Both the position numbers and the translations under genes were made by a program. This document shows, piece after piece, positions 28,821 through 40,900 of a DNA stretch of 64,000 nt; position 1 is the stretch's first letter, and the number at the start of each line of letters is the position of its first letter. The DNA lies in the NCBI GenBank assembly GCA_025642065.1, contig JAODUP010001527.1, positions 1-64,000 of the forward strand. Reading direction: 5' to 3'. The DNA is from Paralvinella palmiformis (lineage: Eukaryota; Annelida; Polychaeta; Terebellida; Alvinellidae). Under the pieces are notes generated by a model, which was not told the origin of the DNA, did no database searches, and worked only from the letters and a program-made list of their open reading frames with translations.

Positions 28821-29649
28821 AAGAAATAGAGGCTTATTGATAGACCAGTTAGAGAAAGCCACATTTCAAAGCACACCATTATTCAGCAGCAAACCATTCA
28901 AACACATTGTCACCATCAAATTCAATGTATTGTACAGTTTTCTAGTCAGTAACGCTCAACTCAGCCTTACCCTCTTTACCCTCGAATCTCTACAGGCAGC
29001 TGAATGTTTCATGCATTTGGTTTTGTTGCTCAGCAAACTGCTATTCTCAAACACGGTTGGGAAGAACTAGGTCAATGGACCGTTATTGTGAGTGTTTCTG
29101 ACGAGGACAATGTCGGGGACAAATGATTTCGAAAAGAGTGATTGGTTTATTGTAAATTGCAATGTGAAATGATTGTTAATGGTTCCCATTATGTACGCAT
29201 ACATGAGTATCAATTGCACTTACATACATTACGCGTTGTTGAGTGCATTGGTATGACTATTTTGTATATGAATGAATACTTGTCGATTCGATGTCAATTC
29301 AATAAACCAATGTGTTCTGTGTCCTGTTTTAAAAGCTTTGATCTGATTGTTTTAATTACCAATACAGTACTAGTATTTGCCATGTTAATAAAATGAATTA
29401 ATGTATGTTAAGATGAGCGTTTGTGAATAAAAGTACAATTCGTGAAATACTGTTGTGTTGCTTATTTGGTCATTGAACCCAATGAGAATATTACATTTGT
29501 TCAGTGTGTTAATAAGAGTAACACTTTCAGAGTGTCATATGAAGTTATGTATAACGTGATATTTTTACAACAAGAACATATCGTATCATTATTTCCTCTG
29601 AAGAAAATTCACCCTATAAAACATTCTTGAAATAAAAAGTATTCATTAC
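28821..29649. other. Unrecognised sequence between two L1x pieces
   Basis: It replaces the reverse transcriptase domain expected between the flanking L1x pieces. Three consecutive plus-strand frames (28837-29070, 29142-29396, 29442-29630) show no known domain. It may be an inserted element, or a gap bridging two independent LINE fragments. Confidence 0.4.
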
Positions 29650-30110
29650 TCCGGTGATTGTTTTCGTTACATCTTGTATAGGCTTTTGTAACTCCATATT
29701 ACAAAGCATGGCAAACAATAATGTCAATCGCCTTCAGCTCATTCAGAACAGTTCTCCTTGCATCGTGACCCGTTTCAAAAATAATATCAAAACACCCCAC
29801 TTTTGCAAATACTACGTTGGCTATCTGTTAACAGTGTATACATTTCAAGATTCTACTAACATCTTATTCATCTTTCAATAACATCCCATCTGAAGACTTG
29901 TATAAACTGGTGTTCTGAAAGCTCGGGTTATCCAGTCAGATGCTATCGTAGGTTCGAATGTTTCGGCTCAAGTAATATGGATATTATGCTTTTAGTGTTA
30001 CAACGCCCATGTTGTGGAACAAGTTGCTTATGGATATTAAAATTACTCCTGAAAAGGTTTAAATTTCTCCTAAGAAAGCATATATTCCAGGTGGCTTTCA
30101 CAGATCAATA
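29650..30110 (+). mobile_element. LINE L1x C-terminal fragment
   Basis: It aligns with about 48030-48530 of the complete copy. Pieces in order: NVNRLQLIQNSSPCIVTRF (from 29716), a degenerate LWLSV-like block, the QSDAIVGSNVSAQ block (where the family has SSSQILLQVPVSR), the PMLWNKLLMDIKI block (30009-30047) and the LRKHIFQVAFTDQ block (30067-30105). It is frameshifted throughout. The 3' UTR and ATT tail are missing. Confidence 0.75.
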
Positions 30111-30167
30111 CTGATTATCGCTCAAATGTGTTATTGTGCTTTTATAGCCAAATTCTGAGATATATAG

Positions 30168-30638
<471 letters not shown>

Positions 30639-30639
30639 A

Positions 30640-32290
30640 GAAAATATTAGCTGTTCAAGTCAGTTCTTACTAATAGATAACAAACCACACCAGACTGAAG
30701 CCATCTAGTGCTGGACCTCTTACGTTGTCTGGTATTTCAAGCTTTACAAAATAAGAAATTTCTAATGGGATAGAAAATTGATGAAGAAGGTCCCATTCAT
30801 ATTTAGAAGTATCGATCTCTTAAACAGAATCTTCAGCCTTAAACAATTATGTTTCACTGATATGTCAGGATGCACATTAGGGACATATGACAACAGGAGC
30901 CGCAAACCTGTTGGCAAGTCTCATTCATATGTACCATTGTGTCCATTTTGAACTTGTGTACTGTTCATGTCATCCAAGCAATACCAAACCAACAATCACT
31001 AATATTATTTTATATATTCTGCGTTATAATTCACCAATTATTGGATAGTGTGTAGAATATACCAAAAAGACTAAATGATAATAAAACAAATATTATATAT
31101 TTGACAGTACCACATAAAGACACCAGAATTACAGATGGGTGCATCATCGATTACCCCTAATGGGCCGGTAAAATATCTAGGGGTTTAGTAACATGTATGA
31201 ACATCCACCTTAAGAACATCCACTCTTTAAAAGCATATTTGACACAAGAAATACTTGTAACTATAGATCCATGACTTTGTTACATCTCGTATAGACTATT
31301 GTGTCTTTTAAATTTCTTATATGGTTTTTAGCGACATATTATTTGGGATATTATTATATTGCATATTATTCGTACAATGTCTTTGAATGGCTCCTGCCAG
31401 TAAGGGCGTTTTATTAAATATATATTTATTATGGTTATTATTATTATTATTATTATTATACATATGATTCTTATTACTATGTACTTATTTTTGAATTAAT
31501 TTCATTATTATACTAATATTATTAATATCATCATATTTATCTAGTATAAATCATAAGAAGAACAATAAAATCTTGATATATTAAATTAAGCAATATTATA
31601 GCTGTTTTATATGGTAGCTTTGTTGTACGTCAGGCAAGCTGAAGATATTGAAAATGGTTCATACTATAAGTAGCATCGTTGGTGGTACGTTGCTTATATA
31701 TATTATACGTAATATATTATAAGCTGTTTGATCAATAATTCCAGCTGATTGATGCCATCTTCTTTGTGTTGCTAACAAGTAGAGAATTTTGATTGATCTC
31801 GTCTACATATAAATAATTTGTAAGTAAGAATTAGGTTGGTTTCACAGAAGGAGTACTATGATTTCGGGGAAATATATAAAATTCGGGTCAATAAATCAGG
31901 TTAGTAACAAACAACTTCAATAATAATTACGCTACAGTGCTTGATAAAGTTATAGGATTATTTAATATAACTCTCATGCATAAACAGAATGCTAAATCAA
32001 CTAAAGTTTTACATTTTTAATGTCTTCGATGGTCTAATCATTAATACAAAACCCTTTCTGGAATTAATTTGAACATAAATATCATCATTATTATAAACCA
32101 AAAATATGACTCACTAATTCCTCATTTACATTTGAAGTAACTATATCCCCCAGTTTTTCCGAAGCTTTCATGATCCTAAATGTATACTTTCTACTGAAGA
32201 TGATGAAGTTGCTGAAAACGCGGATTGTGTTCAAGAAAGTGTATTTAATTGACTTCCATATCGAATAAAATAATCCGGTTTTGTTGTTAT
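30640..32290 (+). repeat. Dispersed repeat R2, copy A (interrupted by a LINE)
   Basis: It shares with 51715-52860 and 57390-58034 the series GAGAATATTRG, GTTCTTACTAATAGATAACA, TCTTAAACAGAATC and GGAGCCGCAAA. With 51715-52860 only, it shares a right end reading ACTTCCATATCGAATAAAAT. Positions 31068-31460 are an L1x insertion missing from the other two copies. No coding content was recognised. Confidence 0.85.
31068..31460 (+). mobile_element. LINE L1x 3' fragment inserted in R2
   Basis: It begins with the KTKxxxxKTNIIYL block (31070), then the TPNGPVKYLGV-like block (31156-31188), the HLKNIHSLKAYLTQEILV block (31206-31262) and the TSRIDYCVF block (31281-31307). A deletion of most of the C-terminus follows, then the 3' UTR with TTTGAATGGCTCCTGCCAGT and an (ATT)n tail. 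Copies B and C of R2 lack it, so it entered copy A after the duplication, or was lost from the others. Confidence 0.85.
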
Positions 32291-32483
32291 GTTGCTATCA
32301 CAATTTCTATGGATAACTGAATATTGTCAATCACAATGATGATGTAAAGATATCCTAAGAACATGTTGTTCAAAATATGTAATATTATATCGGAATTCAG
32401 TAATATTATTGTAATTAAAAACTATGAAGAGCAAGAACACAATTATTCATAGGGATAACTGGACCATGACGAGCCATTTGCTC

Positions 32484-32760
32484 GTCTGGTGAATGGGTCC
32501 CATACATTGACGCGAGACCAAATGCTCCTTGTGCATACACATTTTGATGTGTTTATATAACAGCATGCATAATATGCCATTTGAAGAAAGCCAGCTTTAA
32601 TAGACAAATAACCAGCAATTACAATAACTAAAACATCGGAAATGAAATGCAAAAGGAACCCGCCGTGGGTATTAAACACCGAACAATGCCCTCTAATGGG
32701 TCAGTCCAACGAATTAGAAGCCATGTAAGATGAAAATCACCAGCTGCATTATTCTGAACT
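32484..32760 (+). repeat. Dispersed repeat R6, copy A
   Basis: It aligns with 61875-62290. Landmarks are GTGAATGGGTC, the AACAGCATGCA block, GAAATGAAATGC, the ATTAAACACCGAA block and GTCAGTCC. The second copy contains a small SINE insertion absent here. Confidence 0.75.
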
Positions 32761-32795
32761 CTCTCTCTCTCTCCCCCCCCCCTCTCTCTCTCTCT

Positions 32796-32842
<47 letters not shown>

Positions 32843-32935
32843 TGTGTGTGTGTGTTGTGTGTGTGTGTGTGTGTGTGCTGTGCGTGTGTGCGTGTGTGTT
32901 TGTGTGTGTGTGTGTGTGTGTGGTGTGTGTGTGTG
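32761..32935. repeat. (CT)n-(AT)n-(TG)n compound microsatellite abutting R3 copy A
   Basis: CT repeats broken by a run of C (32761-32799), AT repeats (32800-32834), then TG repeats up to the TTTTA that starts R3. Confidence 0.95.
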
Positions 32936-33776
32936 TTTTAAGGTACATAGTAAGAGGCAACAGGCACAGAGCATCAACATATCTAAACATCCTTCGAGAC
33001 CTACCTCCATAAATCTAAATACAAATACAACTATACATACATTAATCTAAAAATAAAATGTTCCATACTTCCACATATTGATAGATGTGTGCGTATACCT
33101 AAGCATGTGTCTGGTCTACTCATCAGCCTGTGGGAACCAGCTAATTCGCTTTTCGTACCCGACAAATATGTCACGCCCACAGGAAAGCGGCTACATGCAG
33201 GCTATGTACAAAAAGCGGAAGCACGTAAAACACATACCATTTGATACCACAGCTCGCAACAAACACGTGCGTGTGGTTCAATGGTGACTTGCTACATACA
33301 TATAACTATTTTGATACCACAGTTTACATTCAACAGTAATTTTCTGTGGTCCAAAAGAAACCTGTATATGAAACATTTCGACACCTCAGATGCTGACCTC
33401 AGCTTTATTCTGGGTTCGAATAATTGAATAAATCCTACCTATATGAACCATATATATCAGTACACGTCCGATTAGTCTGGCGTCAAAGTTCTTCTCTAAC
33501 CTAAGTGAAAAGTCAGGCCTTGTATATGCCCTCGGCGTGTTAACAAACATTACAGTTTGTTCACCACAAAAGAATGTACACTAACTCAGTATGGACTCAC
33601 TGAAGTGATTTTAACAAAAATAAAAACAAAGTAGCAATACCGCACAATGGATTGTTACTGGACTAGAACGAAATATCATCTCAAACCTGAGTAAATACTA
33701 TGATTTACTCGAACCTAACAGCTAATTCTCATACGTTTCCGTTAATCACTAAGGGAACGTTCATTCACGCTTAATT
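32936..33776 (-). repeat. R3 copy A, dispersed element beside a TG tract
   Basis: About 840 bases shared with 54753-55593 (roughly 90% or more identical by eye) and, for its left 316 bases, with 34237-34552. It starts with TTTTAAGGTACATAGTAAGA beside TG repeats and ends (as far as shared with copy C) at TTCACGCTTAATT. A relatively GC-rich core holds GGGAACCAGCTAATTCGC and GTCACGCCCACAGGAAAG. Frames across it differ between copies and are not conserved. It shares its first 40 or so bases with R4. Confidence 0.85.
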
Positions 33777-34236
33777 TAGCATCCCTAAGTATATGCAGTT
33801 AGGTGTGGTGGGATCTAAATTAAAGCGCCTATCCACTTGATCTATTTGACCCATGGTCGAGAACAGCGGATTTCAGGCAGATCTCCGATACTGCGAATGA
33901 CTCGGGATTATAATAGCTATACATTTAACAAATTTCCTATATCAGTGTAATCTAATTACTCATAATATGGGAAAAACCTCTGTCCGCAGCTTAATACCCA
34001 TGGAGATGCCTGCCGGAGTAACAAACGACTCCAGGAGTATAAATCCATCAAGCAGCATTGTATGAATTAATAGGTCGTTTCGCCAGACCCCATAAGAGGA
34101 CAACAATATAGATTCTACATTATACATAACAAAGCTAATAAACTCAAACATGTTGCAACAACGACATAACTTTCTTACATTGGGTAATAAGGATTCTGGA
34201 TAGAAATAGATAAGATGTCTGGCACGGCAATGTGCG
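33777..34236. other. Spacer between R3 copies
   Basis: Not recognised. A reverse-strand frame at 33960-34151 has no known domain. Confidence 0.4.
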
Positions 34237-34552
34237 TTTTAGGGTACATAGTAAGAGGCAACAGGCACAGAGCATCAGCATATCTAAACTCCTTCGAAAC
34301 CTACCTCCATAAATCTAAATACAACTATACATACATTAATCTAAATATTAAATGTTCAATACTTCCACATATTGATAGATGTGTGCGTATACCTAAGCAT
34401 GTGTCTGGTCTACTCATCAGCCTGTGGGAACCAGCTAATTCGCTTTTCGTACCCGACAAATATGTCACGCCCACAGGAAAGCGGCTACATGCAGGCTATG
34501 TACAAAAAGCGGAAGCACGTAAAAAACATGCCATTTGATACCACAGCTCGCA
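34237..34552 (-). repeat. R3 copy B, truncated
   Basis: It aligns with R3 copy A from its TTTTAGGG end to GATACCACAGCTCGCA, then stops. Unlike copies A and C it has no long TG tract beside it, only TGTGCG. The open frame at 34215-34538 is a reading of this repeat. Confidence 0.85.
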
Positions 34553-35470
34553 AGCGAATGAGTACGCATGTTTGTTTCTATTTATGTGTCCCTATGGTAG
34601 TTAAGATTGTAGCGGTTATATAAAAGAATATACGTGCGGATGGCTGGAATACAGAAATCAAGAATATCCCCATATAACTGGAAGCCAAGTAGACTGACAT
34701 ATAATACTGTATAGACGTGCTAATAGAAGCTTATATTGTGCTACAAATATAGTAAGTGCATAGATGTGTTTACCAGTAAATAGCTACCAGAGAAGGTATT
34801 ATTGTTATCATCTTCTTGACTACCCGAGACAAATTTACTTTATTTATTCCTAATACAGTTCTCTAAAACTCGAAATAAAATCTAGTCTCTCCATTAAATA
34901 TAGAACTCCGAAATAATGTAAACCTATGACATCAAAAATAACTTCAAATAAATAGACAAAGGGATTGTCGGCAGCATGCTTATCATCTTTTATTCTCCTA
35001 TTTGTTATGTGACAGTTTCTACAGAGATGTCTCATACCGTAACCCAAATAAAAACCATGAACCTAGATACGAGTAAGTTATGCCAGCTAATAAATATATC
35101 CTCTTCCTTTATCTGATCATGTTCTCTTGGGTGTATAATAAAACTATTCGGGAAGAAGGCAGATCGTACTTAACGGCAGCCAGAACAAGATCGTTGTAGT
35201 TTACTCTGTTCTGTGACTCTATAATCCTGTAACGGTATTTGTTTCTTATGAAACGTTCCTCCATCTTGTTAGGGGCTTCTTTTCTTCTTTCGAATCAGTT
35301 GAATGTTTTACTCTGGCTTTCAGAGTCTAAATTAGAAACCAACCAAACTTTCAAGGGTTACAATCTTACTAGCAAATGAAATGGGATTAAGGATTATTAT
35401 TTCTTCGCCAAATGAATCTATTCATAAAGAAAGTTATTCCTGATACTATGGAATGGGTAACACGATACTT
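34553..35470. other. No recognised feature
   Basis: Short frames only. Confidence 0.4.
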
Positions 35471-35581
35471 TACCGTGTCTCTTTAAATGGAATCAAGGCG
35501 TCTTAAATCATATTATTTACAAAAAAAGATAAATACATAATAGAGAATGCGGAATGATAAGTTTATAGCCAACATACATAC

Positions 35582-35698
35582 ATGCACACACACACACACA
35601 CACGCACACAAAGACATACATACACACACGTTCATAAACACCCTCACACATGCATTCACACACATACACATTACACACAAAACACAAACAACACACAC

Positions 35699-35759
<61 letters not shown>
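35582..35759. repeat. Imperfect (CA)n then (AT)n
   Basis: A CA-rich stretch with CATA and CATT interruptions leads into a pure AT tract at 35714-35758. Overlapping frames on both strands here are artefacts. Confidence 0.95.
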
Positions 35760-35762
<3 letters not shown>

Positions 35763-35854
35763 AAGGGAGGGAGTAATTACAAAAGATCCATCCAAATTAA
35801 TTCACAAAGACACCGCTAATCTAAAAATATATACAAAAACTTTCGTTTATACAC

Positions 35855-35922
35855 ACCCTTTAATCGGGCGTATCCTTTAATCGTGCGTACCCTTTAATCG
35901 TGTGTACCCTTTAATCGTGTGT
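35855..35922. repeat. 17-bp tandem repeat, four copies
   Basis: Four consecutive 17-base units of the form ACCCTTTAATCGTGTGT. The last two are identical; the first two differ at one to three positions. R5 copy B has only a single, diverged relative (near 61385). Confidence 0.97.
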
Positions 35923-36130
35923 AAAGCTTATGATATGAAAATATGACTTGTTTTGTTTTGGTCCGCAACATTGTGTGAAAAGAATCGAATATTTATATTC
36001 GGAATTGGAATATAACTGCCGGCAGATAATTACAAATAGGATGAATTTGATATCGTCAATAAATGTGCATCATTATAATGGAGTTTATTTAATATATTGT
36101 ATTTGAAAATTATGAAATGGAAGACCGCCA

Positions 36131-36559
36131 TTTAGCAACTTCCAAATATATTTACGACTTGTCACCTCATTGCTTTTCAGCATCAGAATACTTCCAACTT
36201 AATGCACATTACATTATGTTTGTCTCACTGGAGGGAATACGAAGGTTAAACATAGTCAAAATTGTAAGACAATCTTCACCGGGAGACCCCTCACACTATG
36301 GGATAATACAGATAAATCGGAAGCCATAAAGGTATGTTGAAAGTGTGAACGTTTATATTGTATAACTGGATTGACTCTACATACAGTTATATACAAATAA
36401 ACCAGACAAATGTTAAACAAGATTATGCAGGATATTCTATTTCAATAAGAAAAAGTTCTCCCTCATCAGCCACCAGACCAACCAACGTCTTTCTTTGTAC
36501 AGGAGAATAATTAAATCCGAAATGGTGTATATATATATAAGGGGTGATTCTCCTTCCGA
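36131..36559. other. No recognised feature
   Basis: A plus-strand frame at 36117-36329 has no recognised domain; its start lies in R5. Confidence 0.4.
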
Positions 36560-37080
36560 TGTTCCTGAACTCGACTTAATGGAGCTGTTACTAATCTAAG
36601 CTCTATTATCTATTTCGGTTTAGAACGTAGAACATCATCTCTTTAGCGACAGGTGCATCATGCTATTTCGATCCTATATCTTATATCGATCGTAATGTTC
36701 TGTACCCAGGAATTGCTCCTAACTATTGCACATACAGCAATCGTTTGCTGACGTCTAGTTCATATCCTAAAGCTATAAAACAACCTTGGTTAAGACACTG
36801 GTACACATATGAACGTCAGGAGCTGACCAACCAGTTATCAACCAGTATCAAGTTCTACGTGAATATTGACAAAACATTGATTATAATCGTGATGCTTCTG
36901 TTTTTAAAAGTGGCGCTTCATACTGCGAACAATAGAATTTTGTTTGACAGATTAGCGTACCAGTTTGGGATTAAGGGTGCTTGTAGTTGGATCCAGTATG
37001 TCACAAATTATACACTAATGCTGTGCATTCAACGTCTTTAATCTATCCCACAGTAAGAGGTCCTCTAAAATATTTGAAGT
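36560..37080 (+). mobile_element. LINE L2x-type reverse transcriptase fragment
   Basis: The frame at 36745-37041 ends in RILFDRLAYQFGIKGACSWI and YVTNYTL, followed in another frame by SIPQ/PTVRGPLK-like sequence. In CR1/L2-type LINEs this is the block after the first catalytic aspartate (xHxxLLxRLxxxFGIxGxxLxWIxSYLxxR), leading to the GVPQG motif. The first catalytic block is mutated (TANNRIL where AFDTVDH is usual). It is assigned to L2x because it differs from the L1x block at 47440-47500, but no overlap with the other L2x copies proves this. Confidence 0.65.
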
Positions 37081-37385
37081 GGCTACAAATGCCTTAGTAG
37101 AATGACACAAATTCAACTACGTGTTTAAATGCTAGTCAACATACTTGAACATTATTTCACCCTCTTATATAGTTTCCTGTTTCTCAACAAATCTCAGTTG
37201 TGTTGTCAAAGTGTTTGTGGCATTGTGTGTATTTATTCGTCATCGAATAGCGATATTTCAAAGTGTTACGGCAGATATATATATGTGTTATTTTAATATA
37301 CGCTACTACGTACTGTTCCAGATACATTTCCATTTTTAACTTTAATGTAGTATTAGGTTAGTATTCAGTAAATGTTCAAGAAATG

Positions 37386-37386
<1 letters not shown>

Positions 37387-37440
<54 letters not shown>
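37387..37440. repeat. (AT)n microsatellite
   Basis: An AT tract with one phase break. Confidence 0.95.
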
Positions 37441-37599
37441 CATTAGCAATATATCAACTAATATGTTTTAATTACAATTACTGGAAGTACTAATATAATT
37501 AAAACAACTACAATTATTGACAGCATCCTAATTAAACTTACCTACCTTTTTACCTCGAACATTCTCAGGTATTGTGTATAGCCTTATCCTGTCGCAGTT

Positions 37600-37905
37600 C
37601 CCGATGAGCTACCATCCTTATTATAAGGCTCCAGCTACAACGTTAACACTGAATCACTTATCTCAGCCATTTGTCCCAGATACATGTTAGAATGATACCA
37701 TGAATTATATTAACGTATTATGTTAATTTGATTTAGCCACTCCCTTTTAGGCCAGTGGGAAGACCCTCCTTATAATAAGACTCCAGCCATAACGTTAACG
37801 ATGTACCACTTACCGGGTAAAATGTGTACCAGGCAAACATTATAATGCCATTCTCAAATATCTTGCCGTATTTTGTTAATTTTATTGGGCTCCTTTGTTT
37901 CATGC
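37600..37905. repeat. Two-unit tandem repeat, period about 152 bp
   Basis: Positions 37611 and 37763 start the same series: ACC-TCCTTAT-ATAAG, CTCCAGC, AACGTTAAC, CCAC/TCACTTA, then ACATTATAATG-like and TTTTGTTAATTT-like blocks. The two units are clearly related but diverged. Neither has a coding frame. Confidence 0.8.
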
Positions 37906-40900
37906 CAATGATAAGATTACTTTAAATGCACTCATATATTAAGTATGTTATTGTTATACCTCTGGTCCATTACACGTTCATCATGTACCGTTAATTAATT
38001 TGAATCATCCTTATCAAAGTTTAACTGTTATATGAAGTCATTTCTTTGTTTTGCTTTTCGTCGGCTTAGATCCCAATTGTTGGGCCATAAATTACCATCG
38101 GATGAATTATTATCGACCATATTCCTATCAGTACTGCCGGCAACAAATATTCCGAAATATTGAAATTTCATCACAGCTGATTCAATATGAATTTTTCCAA
38201 GTATGTATTACGGATATATAGTTTATCTTGGCTTTGCAATGTATTTAGATGGAATTATCGATTCTATGGTATTTAGTATCACCGGATGGCCAGGTGACAT
38301 CTTAGTTCATGTTCTGTCTCAGAACTAGACACTTATAATGACTAAATCATTGACAGCCTCGCAACACGCACACACTCATATAGATTGTTTCTATCTATAT
38401 GCCTATCGGGTTGTATCTTTCTATATCTGATTGTCTTGTCTGTCTGTCTGTCTGTTTATCTATCCTATCTATCGGTCGTAATAAATGGCTAGATTAAGAT
38501 GGGCCTCAATACCATAACAAACTTTACCCGTAGTTTATAGGTTTTTCATTAAAGATCTTGAAACTTTTAATTTTTACTCAAAGGTGCTTCCATCGGTGGT
38601 AACTTGATATTACGTCCTAGGGTTGTCGTACTGATATGAGGATTGATACTACTAAGTTGGCCCGGCGTCAAGTTATTAAAGGAAATTGATACTAAAATAA
38701 AACATAGAAAAAAGGGTAGTCATCAACTAAGCAAGTACAAGTTTTCAAATTAATGAATGCCGTTTATGTATTGAGATAATGCGTATGATGAAGTGTTTGT
38801 TAATTACTGATGTAATAAGAACTCAATGTTATAATGAAATGCGCTTCAGCAATTCACTGCATGGTATACCTGTTGATTGTTTTTAATAAGAGTTTCTTAA
38901 AACACGGATATGACAAGGAACGCATTGTGGGTGATATTTTGTGTGAAGAATTATTTACCTGACTGTGAAGTAAAGGCTTCCCGTTTTCACTGCCTCACTG
39001 TCACGAGAATTATTCGTGTACGACATTAAGTATAGATTAATCGAAGATTTCGTCTTAAGTTGGTGAAAAGGACCTGACAACAAAATAGTATTGTTGCTTC
39101 AATATTAGCCGCTAATGTGAATCCGGACTTCCTCCATATTGATAGTGGTGTTGCATTATTAGTGGGCACAGGAAATGAAGAAAATTATTCATTTTTTATT
39201 AGGCTTTTATCAAGTATTCTCTTCTATGACATTTGACATGATTACCTAGAATCAAGGACAAATATTGTTCGAATATTACATAAATAAAGTTCCTCTTAGC
39301 CACATAGAAATTGATTTCAAGTGCCTCTTTATAAGATACACTTTAAATTTAATGCTAAAAGCCTCTAATGATCCATATTTGATTTTGCTTTCTACCTGAA
39401 TTGAAGGCAGATTAGACTACGCAAAAGATTTACCTCATACAAAGCCATATCTTTCTGATGAACATCTATGTAATAATCAGCTTATGTTCAATGTTCAAAT
39501 AAAACCAAGCACCATTGTTAATTTGGTATTAGTTAATAGTCAAAGTCCTTTGAAAAACATTACATGATATATTCGAACTGATGTTTCCAAGGTCTGTCAA
39601 GTTATTTACATCTATCTGACTGTTTTAAGAACTGAAGTCTTCGCGTGAGTGAACTTTTTTACTTACATTAGTATACCAGAGATAGACATGTCCTAAGGTT
39701 CTTTGTTGCATATTCAAAATATTAGAATTGTATCATCAACATCGTACTAAATAACTACAACAAACTCCTTGGGATCACAAATTCATCTGCATGTAAGTCT
39801 TTTGTACTGTTCTAACTCCATTACATCACAATTTCTGCCGAGAAACCTCGTAAGGTAACAACGAATAGGAACGTCTTATGGTATAGTTAAATATAGAATA
39901 ATCGATCTTGCTTATTGACATAAATCTATCTATGTGCCATCGTTTTACTTCCTAAACAGAAAAGCACGTCGCACGCAGTATTGTATTCAGTAGAGGATTA
40001 TCTGCAGTGCCGGTACTTTAGACGTCGAGTTTGCGTGTTCAGACATTGCCTTTATAACGGATTTGTGAAACACTTGAATCATCGACTGTTACGCCATTAT
40101 GGATTTTTGTTATTCAAGGTTATTTTCATCTGTTTGTTTATTTGTCTGACGAACACCCATGTATCAGATATTGTTATATTTTACAATAATTGGAAAATTA
40201 TATTTAATAGATTCGGAGTTGGGTGATTAAAGTAATGTACTTCTAGTATTACTTGTCAAACACTCATAAGTCGGTTGTCAATCGATCAAATTGGCTGGGA
40301 ACATCTGGATATTGGCTTCTACAGCATATGGAATTTTAGTTATCTGTAACTGTCACTCTACCATTTTAAAATTAATGAAGCGCTTCCGTAGTTTAATTAT
40401 TTAGACAATCCACGACCTGATATGCATGATATCTATGGCAAATAATACATATCCATTTTGATAATATTAATACACATCTATCGGAATGCACATGTCTTGT
40501 CCTCATATTTTGGAAAACATTTATTTGTATCAATGCCATGCAACGGCTCATCCTTTTCATCGATTATATCGCTTCAGTTTAAGTGAAGAGGCTCGTAAGA
40601 AATTATCCTCATGGCTTCAGTATTAGCTGTTAATTGTCTACTTCGTGTTCGGGGCTTAATTATCAGTACCCTTCGAGAATGAGGAATGTCATTCGTCTTA
40701 GATCAGGCTTCCTAATAATAATCTTAATTCGACTGGCTAAAATTAAAGAAAAACGAGTTTGAGTACCAGACAGGTATTCACCAGAATGTGTTCCTCAAAC
40801 GGGACTTTATTTCGAACATCTAGCAATATGCCATACGCTAAAGTTAATAATAAAGCTTAGTTTGTGTCCAAGGTTTAGTAGTATATTTAAACTAAAGGGA

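Larger units (their letters stand above)
35471..36130 (+). repeat. Dispersed repeat R5, copy A
   Basis: It aligns with 61130-61850. Landmarks are AGATAAATAC, GCGGAATGATAA, AATATGAAAATATGACTTGT, ATATAACTGCC, GCAGATAATT and the AAGACCGCCATT block. Copy A holds a long CA-rich and (AT)n tract (35582-35759) and a 17-bp tandem array. Copy B holds instead about 200 bases of other sequence near 61400-61640. Confidence 0.8.

Noticed and set aside
34215..34538. 107-codon open frame
   Set aside because: It lies in R3 copy B; copies A and C break the frame with small indels.
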